Shown here one piece after another: positions 11,701-24,784 of a stretch of 64,000 nt of DNA (positions within the stretch are counted from its first letter, which is position 1; every line of letters begins with the position of its first letter). Source of the DNA: Mastigias papua (taxonomy: Eukaryota; Cnidaria; Scyphozoa; Rhizostomeae; Mastigiidae); the NCBI GenBank assembly GCA_964019165.1, contig OZ025275.1, forward strand, positions 558,001-622,000, given 5' to 3'. The notes beneath the pieces are model-generated. The model ran no database searches. It was not told the DNA's origin and saw only the letters and a program-made list of their open reading frames with translations. The translations under genes were made by a program, and so were the position numbers.

Positions 11701-14700
11701 TTTCAAAACCCACCCCAGACATATTGGGCATACCTAGATGAAATGCACCCTGGACATAAACTTTTTGCCTGCAGTTGCCTACAATAAATTCATTGACTTT
11801 ACATTGTTTTATATTTCTGTTGCAGGGGCTTCAAGTTTCATATCAACTATATTTAGTAAACATAGTAAAGTTTCAACAAGTGTTTCATCTCTTTGGACAA
11901 CACCAACCCCCTCACTGTCATGGACAGTGTTGACACAGACTCGGAAAACATTGGCAAATATAGAAGCCAAATCACTCAGCACAAAAATTTTTCCTCAAAA
12001 TGCCATAACTAAATCAACCACATCTTCTGCTGTAGAAAGCTCAGCTCATTCATCAGCAAGCATAACACTTAGCAATCTTTCAACTCCTTTCTACATTTCT
12101 CCATCAATTGAAAAAAGACAACCTGTTGAAGTATCAATAGGAATGCATACTGTTACAAATCCATCAAAATTGACAGAATATTCATCAAAATCAAATGTAT
12201 TTAATACTTTTTCACATAGCACGCATCACACCATTATCTCACAAACAATACAAAGATCAAACATACTACAAGACATTATCTCAAATGCCTCTCTATTTTC
12301 TCAGTACATTAGTGCAGTATCACAAATACATATTGATTCATCTATTAGTGAAGGATTCCTTGTGTCATCAATGACCAGCTCTTTGCCATCTCTAGCCATA
12401 CTAAGCACATCTATTCTGCCATCTGTTATACAGAATTCCCCATACACAACTACATTCATATCAAATGGAACTATATCACCATCACTTGATTCATCTCAGA
12501 TGAACATCATACACAGTGTACAATATACTATGCTATCAAAGAATCTTCAAAATCTTGCTATGAATACGACACAACTTCAAAGCATTTTCACATCAATGTC
12601 ATATGAATCAAATAATGCATCTCTTGGTGTGATGGACTCCTCATATCACACCCCATATTCAGATTTCATGCCAATGAACTCTAGTTTGATCAAATCAAGT
12701 CACATTCAATTACATTCATTAAGAATGGTTTATGCATCATCTGCACCAATCATGCATTCAGAATCAGCGGCATTTTATGGCACAGTGGCATCAAGACATG
12801 GTTCTAGATCCATTTCCCGTTCAAAGTTACACCCAACAACCAGCACTCCCAACTTTATGAAGAATACAAGGAAATTTGGACATAGCAGTAAGCATGATAT
12901 TCCATCTTCAGAAACATTTCTACCTCCATTGATGACACCAACAGTGAAGAATCCACTTGATGATGTTGATAGGGAGGAGAAAAATAAAGAAGATAAAGGT
13001 ATTGTTAACTTTTGCAGGCTTTCGTGGGAAAGGGGTATGCGCGCACCCTGGCACACGCATGTCACTTCCTAGGTTTGCAAAATATTGCACGCGCTCATTG
13101 CATTGAAATAGCAAGTAATCGTTGCTTGTTCCATGGGATTTTTGATGGATCAATATTCATCGTTTACTTTTCTGCCGCCTTGAAAGGTGGTGACACATCG
13201 TGATTATTCCGTTTTCACTTTGATTCGTTTTTACTCCTATAAAGGGAGCTGTTTTGCTTCTCATTTCACACTACTCTGCTTTCAAACAACAACGAATATC
13301 TATCAATTGGTGTTTACACTTGTCTTTAAAAACCCATCTGATTTACGGCTTCTTTTATATTCTGGTAAAATGAACGTAAAGTCAATTATGGAGCGAAACA
13401 TATCCGGGGCCACAGAGTTCTGTATTTTTTGCTCCGTTTTCATATAGCTCCGTTTTCATATAGCTCCCGTTTTCATATAGCTCCGTTTTCATATAGCTCC
13501 GTTTTCATATAGCTCCGTTTTCATATAGCTCCGTTTTCATATAGCTCCGTTTTCATATAGCTCCGTTTTCATATAGCTCCGTTTTCATATAGCTCCGTTT
13601 TCATATAGCTCCGTTTTCATAGCTCCGTTTTCATATAGCTCCGTTTTCATATAGCTCCGTTTTCATTTAACTCCGTTTTCATATAGCTCCGTTTTCATCA
13701 GCGGTTTCATTTAGTTCCGTTTTTGAGGGTGGAATAATGTGAACGCTAAGCCAAACTCGGAGCGAAAGTTATCCATAATTGTCCAAAACGGAGTATAGTG
13801 CGAACAGGGCCTAAGAGTAACCATTACAACCATGTGCTTAACATCTTATCGCATTCGATAAATAGTTATTAATGACAGATGTTATCCGCCAAGTTCGGAA
13901 ATGACTGAGATCTATTGTTGAGTGGGTGATCGAAATCCGTATATGCATGAAGACATTGCTACTGAGTCGTATATACACGGGGACACGACACGCCACCACA
14001 CGCCTGGGTGGATTTAGGCATGTGATATCTGCCGCTCCTATAATAATCTTCCCATGAAAGCCTGCTTTTGCTCTTTTCCATATTAGTATTTTGTGTGAAT
14101 TTGTTATTGGGTGTTATGATTATAGCTGCCAACAAGGCAATAAGTGCAGAAACTTGTGTACATCCCTTCATATTTTGTGCATATTATTGTCTCCATAGGC
14201 CATGCACTGTTCTTATTTTCATGATTGATTTTCAGGGTTTCCTGCTTGGATAGCCATAATAACGTCAATTGGTGCTTTTGTTGCTATCTTGTTAATTGTT
14301 GCTGTTGCTGTAAGGTTCATAAGATGGTATGTGTTATTTTTGTGAAAGCATTCTTACGAAACACTTTGCACCACTGTTGCATTCAGTATTAAGGTATTTT
14401 TGTAAGTAAATACCCTTACATCTAAAAATATTTCAGAGATAGAAATAATGAAGTAACTTTAAATACATTCAGTTCATATTAATATCTAGTTTATGTATTG
14501 TGTGTGTAAGCATTGTTCAGTAAGCAATCCAGCAAACTTTTCTTTGTCACATTAGGCAACAAATGACAGACAGAGTTAACCTATTGTCTGCCATCAGTTT
14601 TTGACATTTTTACTGCCATTGTATGCTCTTCAAACATTGCTCAATATGTTTCATTCAATACTAATTATTTCATCATAGGAATAAGGATCATGGTGATTAT

Positions 14701-15019
14701 TCGCTTTGGTCATCAAATTTAGAGCTTCAACCAATAACTTCGAGGTTTGTGATTTAAAGTCATTTTCATATTTGATATATTATGCATAATGAAGGATGTT
14801 CATTTCTCTTTGTGGTGTTGAGATGTTTTGCTTGGTAAACTTCTTGATCAAGTATATGGTTCCACAAACTCTCTTTCAATTCATCAACTTCAATTGAAAA
14901 CTGTTTTGTGTAGTGATGTAGAGATTTCAGGAAACAGAATTTGAAAAATTTCAACGTTGCAAGATCGCATATTCTAATGCACATTTTTTGTTAACAGGAA
15001 TGCCGAAGTGCTTACTTGA
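8754..15019 (+). CDS. Mucin-like type I membrane protein (5 coding exons, 507 aa)
   Basis: Coding exons: 8754–8925, 11826–12998, 14236–14326, 14679–14744, 14998–15019; phases 1, 1, 2, 2, all GT–AG. The ATG at 8754 opens a clean signal peptide (MDKERVLIIFLLIYLAFVNS). An ATG at 8724 in frame is possible but puts more residues before the hydrophobic core. Residues about 24–447 are strongly Ser/Thr-rich, low in Cys, with several N-glycosylation sequons (NAS, NGT, NTT, NSS), as in heavily O-glycosylated stalks. One membrane helix follows at about 452–473 (AWIAIITSIGAFVAILLIVAVAV), then a stop-transfer RFIRW and a tail of roughly 34 residues ending NAEVLT. No adhesion, lectin or EGF domain was seen and I recognise no ortholog. 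The role as surface mucin or adhesion stalk is inferred from architecture alone. Confidence 0.8.
8997..9307 (+). mobile_element. hAT-type MITE, copy 1 (intron 1 of the mucin-like gene)
   Basis: Terminal sequence AGAGGTTCTCAAATTGGGGTC on the left and GTCTGAGAACCACTG on the right, degenerate inverted repeats of the CAGTGGTTCYCAAA type used by hAT/Charlie elements. Flanking octamers AATTAGTA and ATTTATTA agree at six of eight positions, a worn 8-bp target duplication. The right half aligns by eye with the copies at 38705 and 54515 (TCAAATCATTCTACATGG, CCTA, AATCAGAGGTCCTATAG). No transposase. Confidence 0.65.
10040..10860 (+). pseudogene. Decayed transposase-like open frame in intron 1 of the mucin-like gene
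   Basis: Several frames, broken by stops and shifts, together spell a degenerate protein: HTDHMK, then GPAVQFTNCYITSTLPEFEKH, SHGKS and TVKEQVSSRVSQCRVMARDA. The order aromatic-QF-N-Y, EKH, SHGK, and a V-K segment resembles a family frequent in invertebrate genomes with the motifs DG..QFKN and SHGKG..DGIGG, which I take to be transposon-derived. Multiple in-frame stops show that it is not functional. The family assignment is from memory and tentative. Confidence 0.4.
13431..13699. repeat. 16-bp minisatellite in intron 2 of the mucin-like gene
   Basis: Around sixteen near-perfect copies of GCTCCGTTTTCATATA, with a few one- or two-base indels. The same CTCCGTTTT word recurs on the other strand in the flanking segment (CCAAAACGGAG near 13783), just before GTGCGAACAGGGCC, so the array may be an expanded subterminal repeat of a larger dispersed element. 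Confidence 0.9.
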
Positions 15020-16472
15020 AATATGGGTGAAAATTTATTATTAATAGTAAACTTATTATAAATGGGGACATATCTTAATTGTTATTTAAATATTTATTGG
15101 TCTGTCTACATTCAAATCACAACTAATTTGCGGGCTCATGTTTGTTGTTGATTCATAATAGTGAAGTGTTCAACATAAACCAGTCTTAGAGTTTGAAAAG
15201 ACCTTTAACAGATTTCCCAAAATATATAGGGACATATGACAGTACCTTGTATTTCTGAGACTTGAATTTCGAAATAAGCGAACAAGTAGCTAGTAGAAAT
15301 TTTAACACCAGATGAGAAATGCAATTTTATTAATAAATGTTTAAGTGAACTGATCGGAACATGAGCACCAATACATTACTGTTGGTTTCTCATAATTTCT
15401 GATCAGCAAACGACTAGAAAAGATCTTCGACATACTTTGGGACCACTTTAGAATCGTTCATTCCTTTTTGTCGGCAATATGAATAACAGGACTTTCTGTC
15501 TCCAATCTGGAAATATAGTTGGGTATCTTTTAACAAAAATTAGAATATAAAATTTAACATTGAATTATGCAGCTGAACTATTTATAATCTTTTTTGGCTC
15601 TTTTGCGTTTTTTTACATTATTTTTTATATTATTTATTACTCTATTTAATAAAATTAATCTTGGTGGAAACCCGGCAAAGCCAGAACTTTCTACATTAAT
15701 GATTTTTAGTATTTACTCGCTGCTCGTTGCTGATATGAACTTAGAGTTCGTATGTTATGTCTAATAGAAGTGTTGCTCATGCGCTCGCTAGTACCATAAC
15801 CCTGGTCATAATGTATTTTCAACCTCATCATCTAATATGCATATATGAGTATGCATCCCAACACTGTAATTATGTCAGCCATTCTTTCCTCAATTGGATA
15901 TTTCCATGTCTCCTCGGGATTTTCCCACTTCAGTTTGATTCTCTCTCATCTAGGTTATCTTCATTCTATCGAACCCTCCGTAGTCTCTTTCATAAATAAG
16001 ACGACTTAGAGTAACATAATTTCAAACCATGCGAGTTATTTACAGGCCTTCTACCACAGCAGCTATTAGCAAAGAAAGTCCTTTTATTTAGAAATGGTAG
16101 ATAGTTCACAAAGCATGATTTTTGACTGTAGATCTCATTTCAATAATTTAACACGAACTGTTGAAGAGGTAGTATAGATGATAGCTGAAAATTCTACCAT
16201 GCATGTTTTGTTTCAGTTTAAAGTTACTTCTTGATTCCTAATCAATGAAGGAGTTTTCACATTTGAAGATTTACCGTAACAATCCCCGTAAACACTGCAT
16301 CATATCCTTAATTATACTACATCTTACAGAAATATTTCGATTCTAGTATTCATAACCACAACCACAATATGCCGAACACCTCTTTCCGATCAAGTTACAC
16401 TTTAAACATAATCACGAACTACAATTCCGCGATGGACACTGATCACAATAACCTAATTTTACACACAACGTT
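15020..16472. other. Intergenic region between the mucin-like gene and the satellite
   Basis: AT-rich sequence with no recognisable coding exon, RNA gene or element. It includes the 3' end of the mucin-like transcript; an AATAAA is present near 15648. An 80-codon plus-strand frame around 15757 has no family similarity and is taken as chance. Confidence 0.5.
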
Positions 16473-19400
16473 GGGCTATACCCTTGGTATTTTGCTCAAA
16501 AATGACCAAATTTGAAATTGATTGATTTTGATTGCAGATTGAAAAGTGATGAAAATGAGCCACGTTTGGCCAAAAAGTAAGGCTATAGCCTTGGTATTTT
16601 GCTCAAAAATGACCAAATTTGAAATTGATTGATTTTGATTGCAGATTGAAAAGTGATGAAAATGAGCGATTTTTGGCCAAAATGTAAGGGTATAGCCTTG
16701 GTATTTTGCTCAAAAATGACCAAATTTGAAATTGATTGATTTTGATTGCAGATTGAAAAGTGATGAAAATGAGCGATTTTTGGCCAAAAAGTAAGGCTAT
16801 AGCCTTGGTATTTTGCTCAAACATGACCAAATTTGAAATTGATTGATTTTGATTGCAGATTGAAGTGATGAAAATGAGCCATTTTTGGCCAAAAAGTAAG
16901 GCTATAGCCTTGGTATTTTGCTCAAAAATGACCAAATTTGAAATTGATTGATTTTGATTGCAGATTGAAAAGTGATGAAAATGAGCCATTTTTGGCCAAA
17001 AAGTAAGGCTATAGCCTTGGTATTTTGCTCAAAAATGACCAAATTTGAAATTGATTGATTTTGATTGCAGATTGAAAAGTGATGACAATGAGCAACTTTT
17101 GGCCAAAAAGTAAGGCTATAGCCTTGGTATTTTGCTCAAAAATGACCAAATTTGAAATTGATTGATTTTGATTGCAGATTGAAAAGTGATGAAAATGAGC
17201 CATTTTTGGCCAAAAAGTAAGGCTATAGCCTTGGTATTTTGCTCAAAAATGACCAAATTTGAAATTGATTGAGTTTGATTGCAGATTGAAAAGTGATGAA
17301 AATGAGCCATTTTTGGCCAAAAAGTAAGGCTATAGCCTTGGTATTTTGCTCAAAACTGACCAAATTTGAAATTGATTGATTTTGATTGCAGATTGAAAAG
17401 TGATGAAACTGAGCCATTTTTGGCCAAAAAGTAAGGCTATAGCCTTGGTATTTTGCTCAAAAATGACCAAATTTGAAATTGATTGATTTTGATTGCAGAT
17501 TGAAAAGTGATGAAAATGAGCCATTTTTGGCCAAAAAGTAAGGCTATAGCCTTGGTATTTTGCTCAAAAATGACCAAATTTGAAATTGATTGATTTTGAT
17601 TGCAGATTGAAAAGTGATGAAAATGAGCCATTTTTGGCCAAAAAGTAAGGCTATAGCCTTGGTATTTTGCTCAAAAATGACCAAATTTGAAATTGATTGA
17701 TTTTGATTGCAGATTGAAAAGTGATGAAAATGAGCGATTTTTGGCCAACATGTAAGGCTATAGCCTTGGTATTTTGCTCAAAAATGACCAAATTTGAAAT
17801 TGATTGATTTTGATTGCAGATTGAAAAGTGATGAAAATGAGCGATTTTTGGCCAAAAAGTAAGGCTATAGCCTTGGTATTTTGCTCAAAAATGACCAAAT
17901 TTGAAATTGATTGATTTTGATTGCAGATTGAAAAGTGATGAAAATGAGCGATTTTTGGCCAAAAAGTAAGGCTATAGCCTTGGTATTTTGCTCAAAAATG
18001 ACCAAATTTGAAATTGATTGATTTTGATTGCAGATTGAAAAGTGATGAAAATGAGCAACTTTTGGCCAAAAAGTAAGGCTATAGCCTTGGTATTTTGCTC
18101 AAAAATGACCAAATTTGAAATTGATTGATTTTGATTGCAGATTGAAAAGTGATGAAAATGAGCGATTTTTGGCCAAAAAGTAAGGCTATAGCCTTGGTAT
18201 TTTGCTCAAAAATGACCAAATTTGAAATTGATTGATTTTGATTGCAGATTGAAAAGTGATGAAAATGAGCCATTTTTGGCCAAAAAGTAAGGCTATAGCC
18301 TTGGTATTTTGCTCAAAAATGACCAAATTTGAAATTGATTGATTTTGATTGCAGATTGAAAAGTGATGAAAATGAGCCATTTTTGGCCAAAAAGTAAGGC
18401 TATAGCCTTGGTATTTTGCTCAAAAATGACCAAATTTGAAATGGATTGATTTTGATTGCAGATTGAAAAGTGATGAAAATGAGCAACTTTTGGCCAAAAA
18501 GTAAGGCTATAGCCTTGGTATTTTGCTCAAAAATGACCAAATTTGAAATTGATTGATTTTGATTGCAGATTGAAAAGTGATGAAAATGAGCCATTTTTGG
18601 CCAAAAAGTAAGGCTATAGCCTTGGTAGTTTGCTCAAAACTGACCAAATTTGAAATTGATTGATTTTGATTGCAGATTGAAAAGTGATGAAAATGAGCAA
18701 CTTTTGGCCAAAAAGTAAGGCTATAGCCTTGGTATTTTGCTCAAAAATGACCAAATTTGAAATTGATTGATTTTGATTGCAGATTGAAAAGTGATGAAAA
18801 TGAGCCATTTTTGGCCAACATGTAAGGCTATAGCCTTGGTATTTTGCTCAAAAATGACCAAATTTGAAATTGATTGATTTTGATTGCAGATTGAAAAGTG
18901 ATGAAAATGAGCCATTTTTGGCCAAAAAGTAAGGCTATAGCCTTGGTATTTTGCTCAAACATGACCAAATTTGAAATTGATTGATTTTGATTGCAGATTG
19001 AAAAGTGATGAAAATGAGCCATTTTTGGCCAAAAAGTAAGGCTATAGCCTTGGTATTTTGCTCAAAAATGACCAAATTTGAAATTGATTGATTTTGATTG
19101 CAGATTGAAAAGTGATGAAAATGAGCGATTTTTGGCCAAACAGTAAGGCTATAGCCTTGGTATTTTGCTCAAACATGACCAAATTTGAAATTGATTGATT
19201 TTGATTGCAGATTGAAAAGTGACGAAAATGAGCCATGTTTGGCCAAAAAGTAAGGCTATAGCCTTGGTAGTTTGCTCAAAACTGACCAAATTTGAAATTG
19301 ATTGATTTTGATTGCAGATTGAAATGTGATGAACATGAGCCATTTTTGGCCAAAAAGTAAGGCTATAGCCTTGGTATTTTGCTCAAAAATGACCAAATTT

Positions 19401-21288
19401 GAAATTGATTGATTTTGATTGCAGATTGAAAAGTGATGAAAATGACCCATTTTTGGCCAAAAAGTAAGGCTATAGCCTTGGTATTTTGCTCAAAAATGAC
19501 CAAATTTGAAATTGATTGATTTTGATTGCAGATTGAAAAGTGATGAAAATGAGCGATTTTTGGCCAAAAAGTAAGGCTATAGCCTTGGTATTTTGCTCAA
19601 ACATGACCAAATTTGAAATTGATTGATTTTGATTGCAGATTGAAAAGTGATGAAAATGAGCCATTTTTGGCCAAAAAGTAAGGCTATAGCCTTGGTATTT
19701 TGCTCAAAAATGACCAAATTTGAAATTGATTGATTTTGATTGCAGATTGAAAAGTGATGAAAATGAGCGATTTTTGGCCAAACAGTAAGGCTATAGCCTT
19801 GGTATTTTGCTCAAACATGACCAAATTTGAAATTGATTGATTTTGATTGCAGATTGAAAAGTGACGAAAATGAGCCATGTTTGGCCAAAAAGTAAGGCTA
19901 TAGCCTTGGTATTTTGCTCAAAAATGACCAAATTTGAAATTGATTGATTTTGATTGCAGATTGAAAAGTGATGAAAATGAGCCATTTTTGGCCAAAAAGT
20001 AAGGCTATAGCCTTGGTATTTTGCTCAAAAATGACCAAATGTGAAATTGATTGATTTTGATTGCAGATTGAAAAGTGATGAAAATGAGCCATTTTTGGCC
20101 AAAAAGTAAGGCTATAGCCTTGGTATTTTGCTCAAAAATGACCAAATTTGAAATTGATTGATTTTGATTGCAGATTGAAAAGTGATGACAATGAGCCATT
20201 TTTGGCCAAAAAGTAAGGCTATAGCCTTGGTATTTTGCTCAAAAATGACCAAATTTGAAATTGATTGATTTTGATTGCAGATTGAAAAGTGATGACAATG
20301 AGCAACTTTTGGCCAAAAAGTAAGGCTATAGCCTTGGTATTTTGCTCAAAAATGACCAAATTTGAAATTGATTGATTTTGATTGCAGATTGAAAAGTGAT
20401 GAAAATGAGCGATTTTTGGCCAAAAAGTAAGGCTATAGCCTTGGTAGTTTGCTCAAAAATGACCAAATTTGAAATTGATTGATTTTGATTGCAGATTGAA
20501 AAGTGATGAAAATGAGCAACTTTTGGCCAAAAAGTAAGGCTATAGCCTTGGTATTTTGCTCAAAAATGACCAAATTTGAAATTGATTGATTTTGATTGCA
20601 GATTGAAAAGTGATGAAAATGAGCCATTTTTGGCCAACATGTAAGGCTATAGCCTTGGTATTTTGCTCAAAAATGACCAAATTTGAAATTGATTGATTTT
20701 GATTGCAGATTGAAAAGTGATGAAAATGAGCGATTTTTGGCCAAAAAGTAAGGCTATAGCCTTGGTATTTTGCTCAAACATGACCAAATTTGAAATTGAT
20801 TGATTTTGATTGCAGATTGAAAAGTGATGAAAATGAGCCATTTTTGGCCAAAAAGTAAGGCTATAGCCTTGGTATTTTGCTCAAAAATGACCAAATTTGA
20901 AATTGATTGATTTTGATTGCAGATTGAAAAGTGATGAAAATGAGCCATTTTTGGCCAAAAAGTAAGGCTATAGCCTTGGTATTTTGCTCAAAAATGACCA
21001 AATTTGAAATTGATTGATTTTGATTGCAGATTGAAAAGTGATGAAAATGAGCGATTTTTGGCCAAACAGTAAGGCTATAGCCTTGGTATTTTGCTCAAAC
21101 ATGACCAAATTTGAAATTGATTGATTTTGATTGCAGATTGAAAAGTGATGAAAATGAGCCATGTTTGGCCAAAAAGTAAGGCTATAGCCTTGGTATTTTG
21201 CTCAAAAATGACCAAATTTGAAATTGATTGATTTTGATTGCAGATTGAAAAGTGATGAAAATGAGCCATTTTTGGCCAAAAAGTAAGG

Positions 21289-22144
21289 CTATAGCCTTGG
21301 TATTTTGCTCAAAAATGACCAAATTTGAAATTGATTGATTTTGATTGCAGATTGAAAAGTGATGAAAATGAGCCATTTTTGGCCAAAAAGTAAGGCTATA
21401 GCCTTGGTAGTTTGCTCAAAAATGACCAAATTTGAAATTGATTGATTTTGATTGCAGATTGAAAAGTGATGACAATGAGCCATTTTTGGCCAAAAAGTAA
21501 GGCTATAGCCTTGGTATTTTGCTCAAACATGACCAAATGTGAAATTGATTGATTTTGATTGCAGATTGAAATGTGATGAACATGAGCCATTTTTGGCCAA
21601 AAAGTAAGGCTATAGCCTTGGTATTTTGCTCAAAAATGACCAAATTTGAAATTGATTGATTTTGATTGCAGATTGAAAAGTGATGAAAATGAGCCATTTT
21701 TGGCCAAAAAGTAAGGCTATAGCCTTGGTATTTTGCTCAAAAATGACCAAATTTGAAATTGATTGATTTTGATTGCAGATTGAAAAGTGATGAAAATGAG
21801 CCATTTTTGGCCAAAAAGTAAGGCTATAGCCTTGGTATTTTGCTCAAAAATGACCAAATTTGAAATTGATTGATTTTGATTGCAGATTGAAAAGTGATGA
21901 CAATGAGCCATTTGTGGCCAAAAAGTAAGGCTATAGCCTTGGTATTTTGCTCAAACATGACCAAATGTGAAATTGATTGATTTTGATTGCAGATTGAAAT
22001 GTGATGAACATGAGCCATTTTTGGCCAAAAAGTAAGGCTATAGCCTTGGTATTTTGCTCAAAAATGACCAAATTTGAAATTGATTGATTTTGATTGCAGA
22101 TTGAAAAGTGATGAAAATGACCCATTTTTGGCCAAAAAGTAAGG
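21289..22144. repeat. Higher-order repeat: 4-monomer block (428 bp) twice
   Basis: The order of variant monomers starting at 21289, 21396, 21503 and 21610 recurs at 21717, 21824, 21931 and 22038. Diagnostic variants shared by both blocks are the GATGACAATGAG monomer and the CAAACATGACCAAATGTG monomer with GAAATGTGATGAACATG. This indicates a recent unequal exchange of a four-unit block. Confidence 0.75.
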
Positions 22145-24698
22145 CTATAGCCTTGGTATTTTGCTCAAAAATGACCAAATTTGAAATTGATTGATTTTGA
22201 TTGCAGATTGAAAAGTGATGAAAATGAGCCATTTTTGGCCAAAAAGTAAGGCTATAGCCTTGGTATTTTGCTCAAAAATGACCACATTTGAAATTGATTG
22301 ATTTTGATTGCAGATTGAAAAGTGATGAAAATGAGCCATTTTTGGCCAAAAAGTAAGGCTATAGCCTTGGTATTTTGCTCAAAAATGACCAAATTTGAAA
22401 TTGATTGATTTTGATTGCAGATTGAAAAGTGATGAAAATGAGCCATTTTTGGCCAAAAAGTAAGGCTATAGCCTTGGTATTTTGCTCAAACATGACCAAA
22501 TGTGAAATTGATTGATTTTGATTGCAGATTGAAATGTGATGAACATGAGCCATTTTTGGCCACAAAGTAAGGCTATAGCCTTGGTATTTTGCTCAAAAAT
22601 GACCAAATTTGAAATTGATTGATTTTGATTGCAGATTGAAAAGTGATGAAAATGAGCCATTTTTGGCCAAAAAGTAAGGCTATAGCCTTGGTATTTTGCT
22701 CAAAAATGACCAAATTTGAAATTGATTGATTTTGATTGCAGATTGAAAAGTGATGAAAATGAGCCATTTTTGGCCAAAAAGTAAGGCTATAGCCTTGGTA
22801 TTTTGCTCAAAAATGACCAAATTTGAAATGGATTGATTTTGATTGCAGATTGAAAAGTGATGAAAATGAGCCATTTTTGGCCAAAAAGTAAGGCTATAGC
22901 CTTGGTATTTTGCTCACAACTGACCAAATTTGAAATTGATTGATTTTGATTGCAGATTGAAAAGTTATGAAAATGAGCCATTTTTGGCCAAACAGTAAGG
23001 CTATAGCCTTGGTATTTTGCTCAAAAATGACCAAATTTGAAATTGATTGATTTTGATTGCAGATTGAAAAGTGATGAAAATGAGCCATTTTTGGCCAAAA
23101 AGTAAGGCTATAGCCTTGGTATTTTGCTCAAACATGACCAAATGTGAAATTGATTGATTTTGATTGCAGATTGAAATGTGATGAAAATGAGCCATTTTTG
23201 GCCAAAAAGTAAGGCTATAGCCTTGGTATTTTGCTCAAAAATGACCAAATTTGAAATTGATTGATTTTGATTGCAGATTGAAAAGTGATGAAAATGAGCC
23301 ATTTTTGGCCAAAAAGTAAGGCTATAGCCTTGGTATTTTGCTCAAACATGACCAAATTTGAAATTGATTGATTTTGATTGCAGATTGAAATGTGATGAAC
23401 ATGAGCCATTTTTGGCCAAAAAGTAAGGCTATAGCCTTGGTATTTTGCTCAAAAATGACCAAATTTGAAATTGATTGATTTTGATTGCAGATTGAAAAGT
23501 GATGAAAATGAGCCATTTTTGGCCAAAAAGTAAGGCTATAGCCTTGGTATTTTGCTCAAAAATGACCAAATTTGAAATTGATTGATTTTGATTGCAGATT
23601 GAAAAGTGATGAAAATGAGCCATTTTTGGCCAAAAAGTAAGGCTATAGCCTTGGTATTTTGCTCAAAAATGACCAAATTTGAAATTGATTGATTTTGATT
23701 GCAGATTGAAAAGTGATGAAAATGAGCCATTTTTGGCCAAAAAGTAAGGCTATAGCCTTGGTATTTTGCTCAAAAATGACCAAATTTGAAATTGATTGAT
23801 TTTGATTGCAGATTGAAAAGTGATGAAAATGAGCCATTTTTGGCCAAAAAGTAAGGCTATAGCCTTGGTATTTTGCTCAAAAATGACCAAATTTGAAATT
23901 GATTGATTTTGATTGCAGATTGAAAAGTGATGAAAATGAGCCATTTTTGGCCAAAAAGTAAGGCTATAGCCTTGGTATTTTGCTCAAAAATGACCAAATT
24001 TGAAATTGACTGATTTTGATTGCAGATTGAAAAGTGATGAAAATGAGCCATTTTTGGCCAAAAAGTAAGGCTATAGCCTTGGTATTTTGCTCAAAAATGA
24101 CCAAATTTGAAATTGATTGATTTTGATTGCAGATTGAAAAGTGATGAAAATGAGCCATTTTTGGCCAAAAAGTAAGGCTATAGCCTTGGTATTTTGCTCA
24201 AAAATGACCAAATTTGAAATGGATTGATTTTGATTGCAGATTGAAAAGTGATGAAAATGAGCCATTTTTGGCCAAAAAGTAAGGCTATAGCCTTGGTATT
24301 TTGCTCAAAAATGACCAAATTTGAAATTGATTGATTTTGATTGCAGATTGAAAAGTGATGAAAATGAGCCATTTTTGGCCAAAAAGTAAGGCTATAGCCT
24401 TGGTATATTGCTCCAAAATGACCAAATTTGAAATTGATTGATTTTGATTGCAGATTGAAAAGTGATGAAAATGAGCCATTTTTGGCCAAAAAGTAAGGCT
24501 ATAGCCTTGGTATTTTGCTCAAAAATGACCAAATTTGAAATTGATTGATTTTGATTGCAGATTGAAAAGTGATGAAAATGAGCCATGTTTGGCCAAAAAG
24601 TAAGGCTATAGCCTTGGTATTTTGCTCAAAAATGACCAAATGTGAAATTGATTGATTTTGATTGCAGATTGAAATGTGATGAAAATGAGCCATTTTTG

Positions 24699-24784
24699 GC
24701 CAAAAAGTAAGGCTATAGCCTTGGTATTTTGCTCAAAAATGACCAAATTTGAAATTGAAAAGTGATGAAAATGAGCCATTTTTG
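24699..24784. repeat. Shortened satellite monomer with a 21-bp deletion
   Basis: One unit reads AAATTTGAAATTGAAAAGTG, lacking the 21 bases between two ATTGA words that are present in the other monomers. The deletion lies between short direct repeats, as expected for slippage. It shifts the register of all downstream copies and serves as a unique landmark inside the array. Confidence 0.85.
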
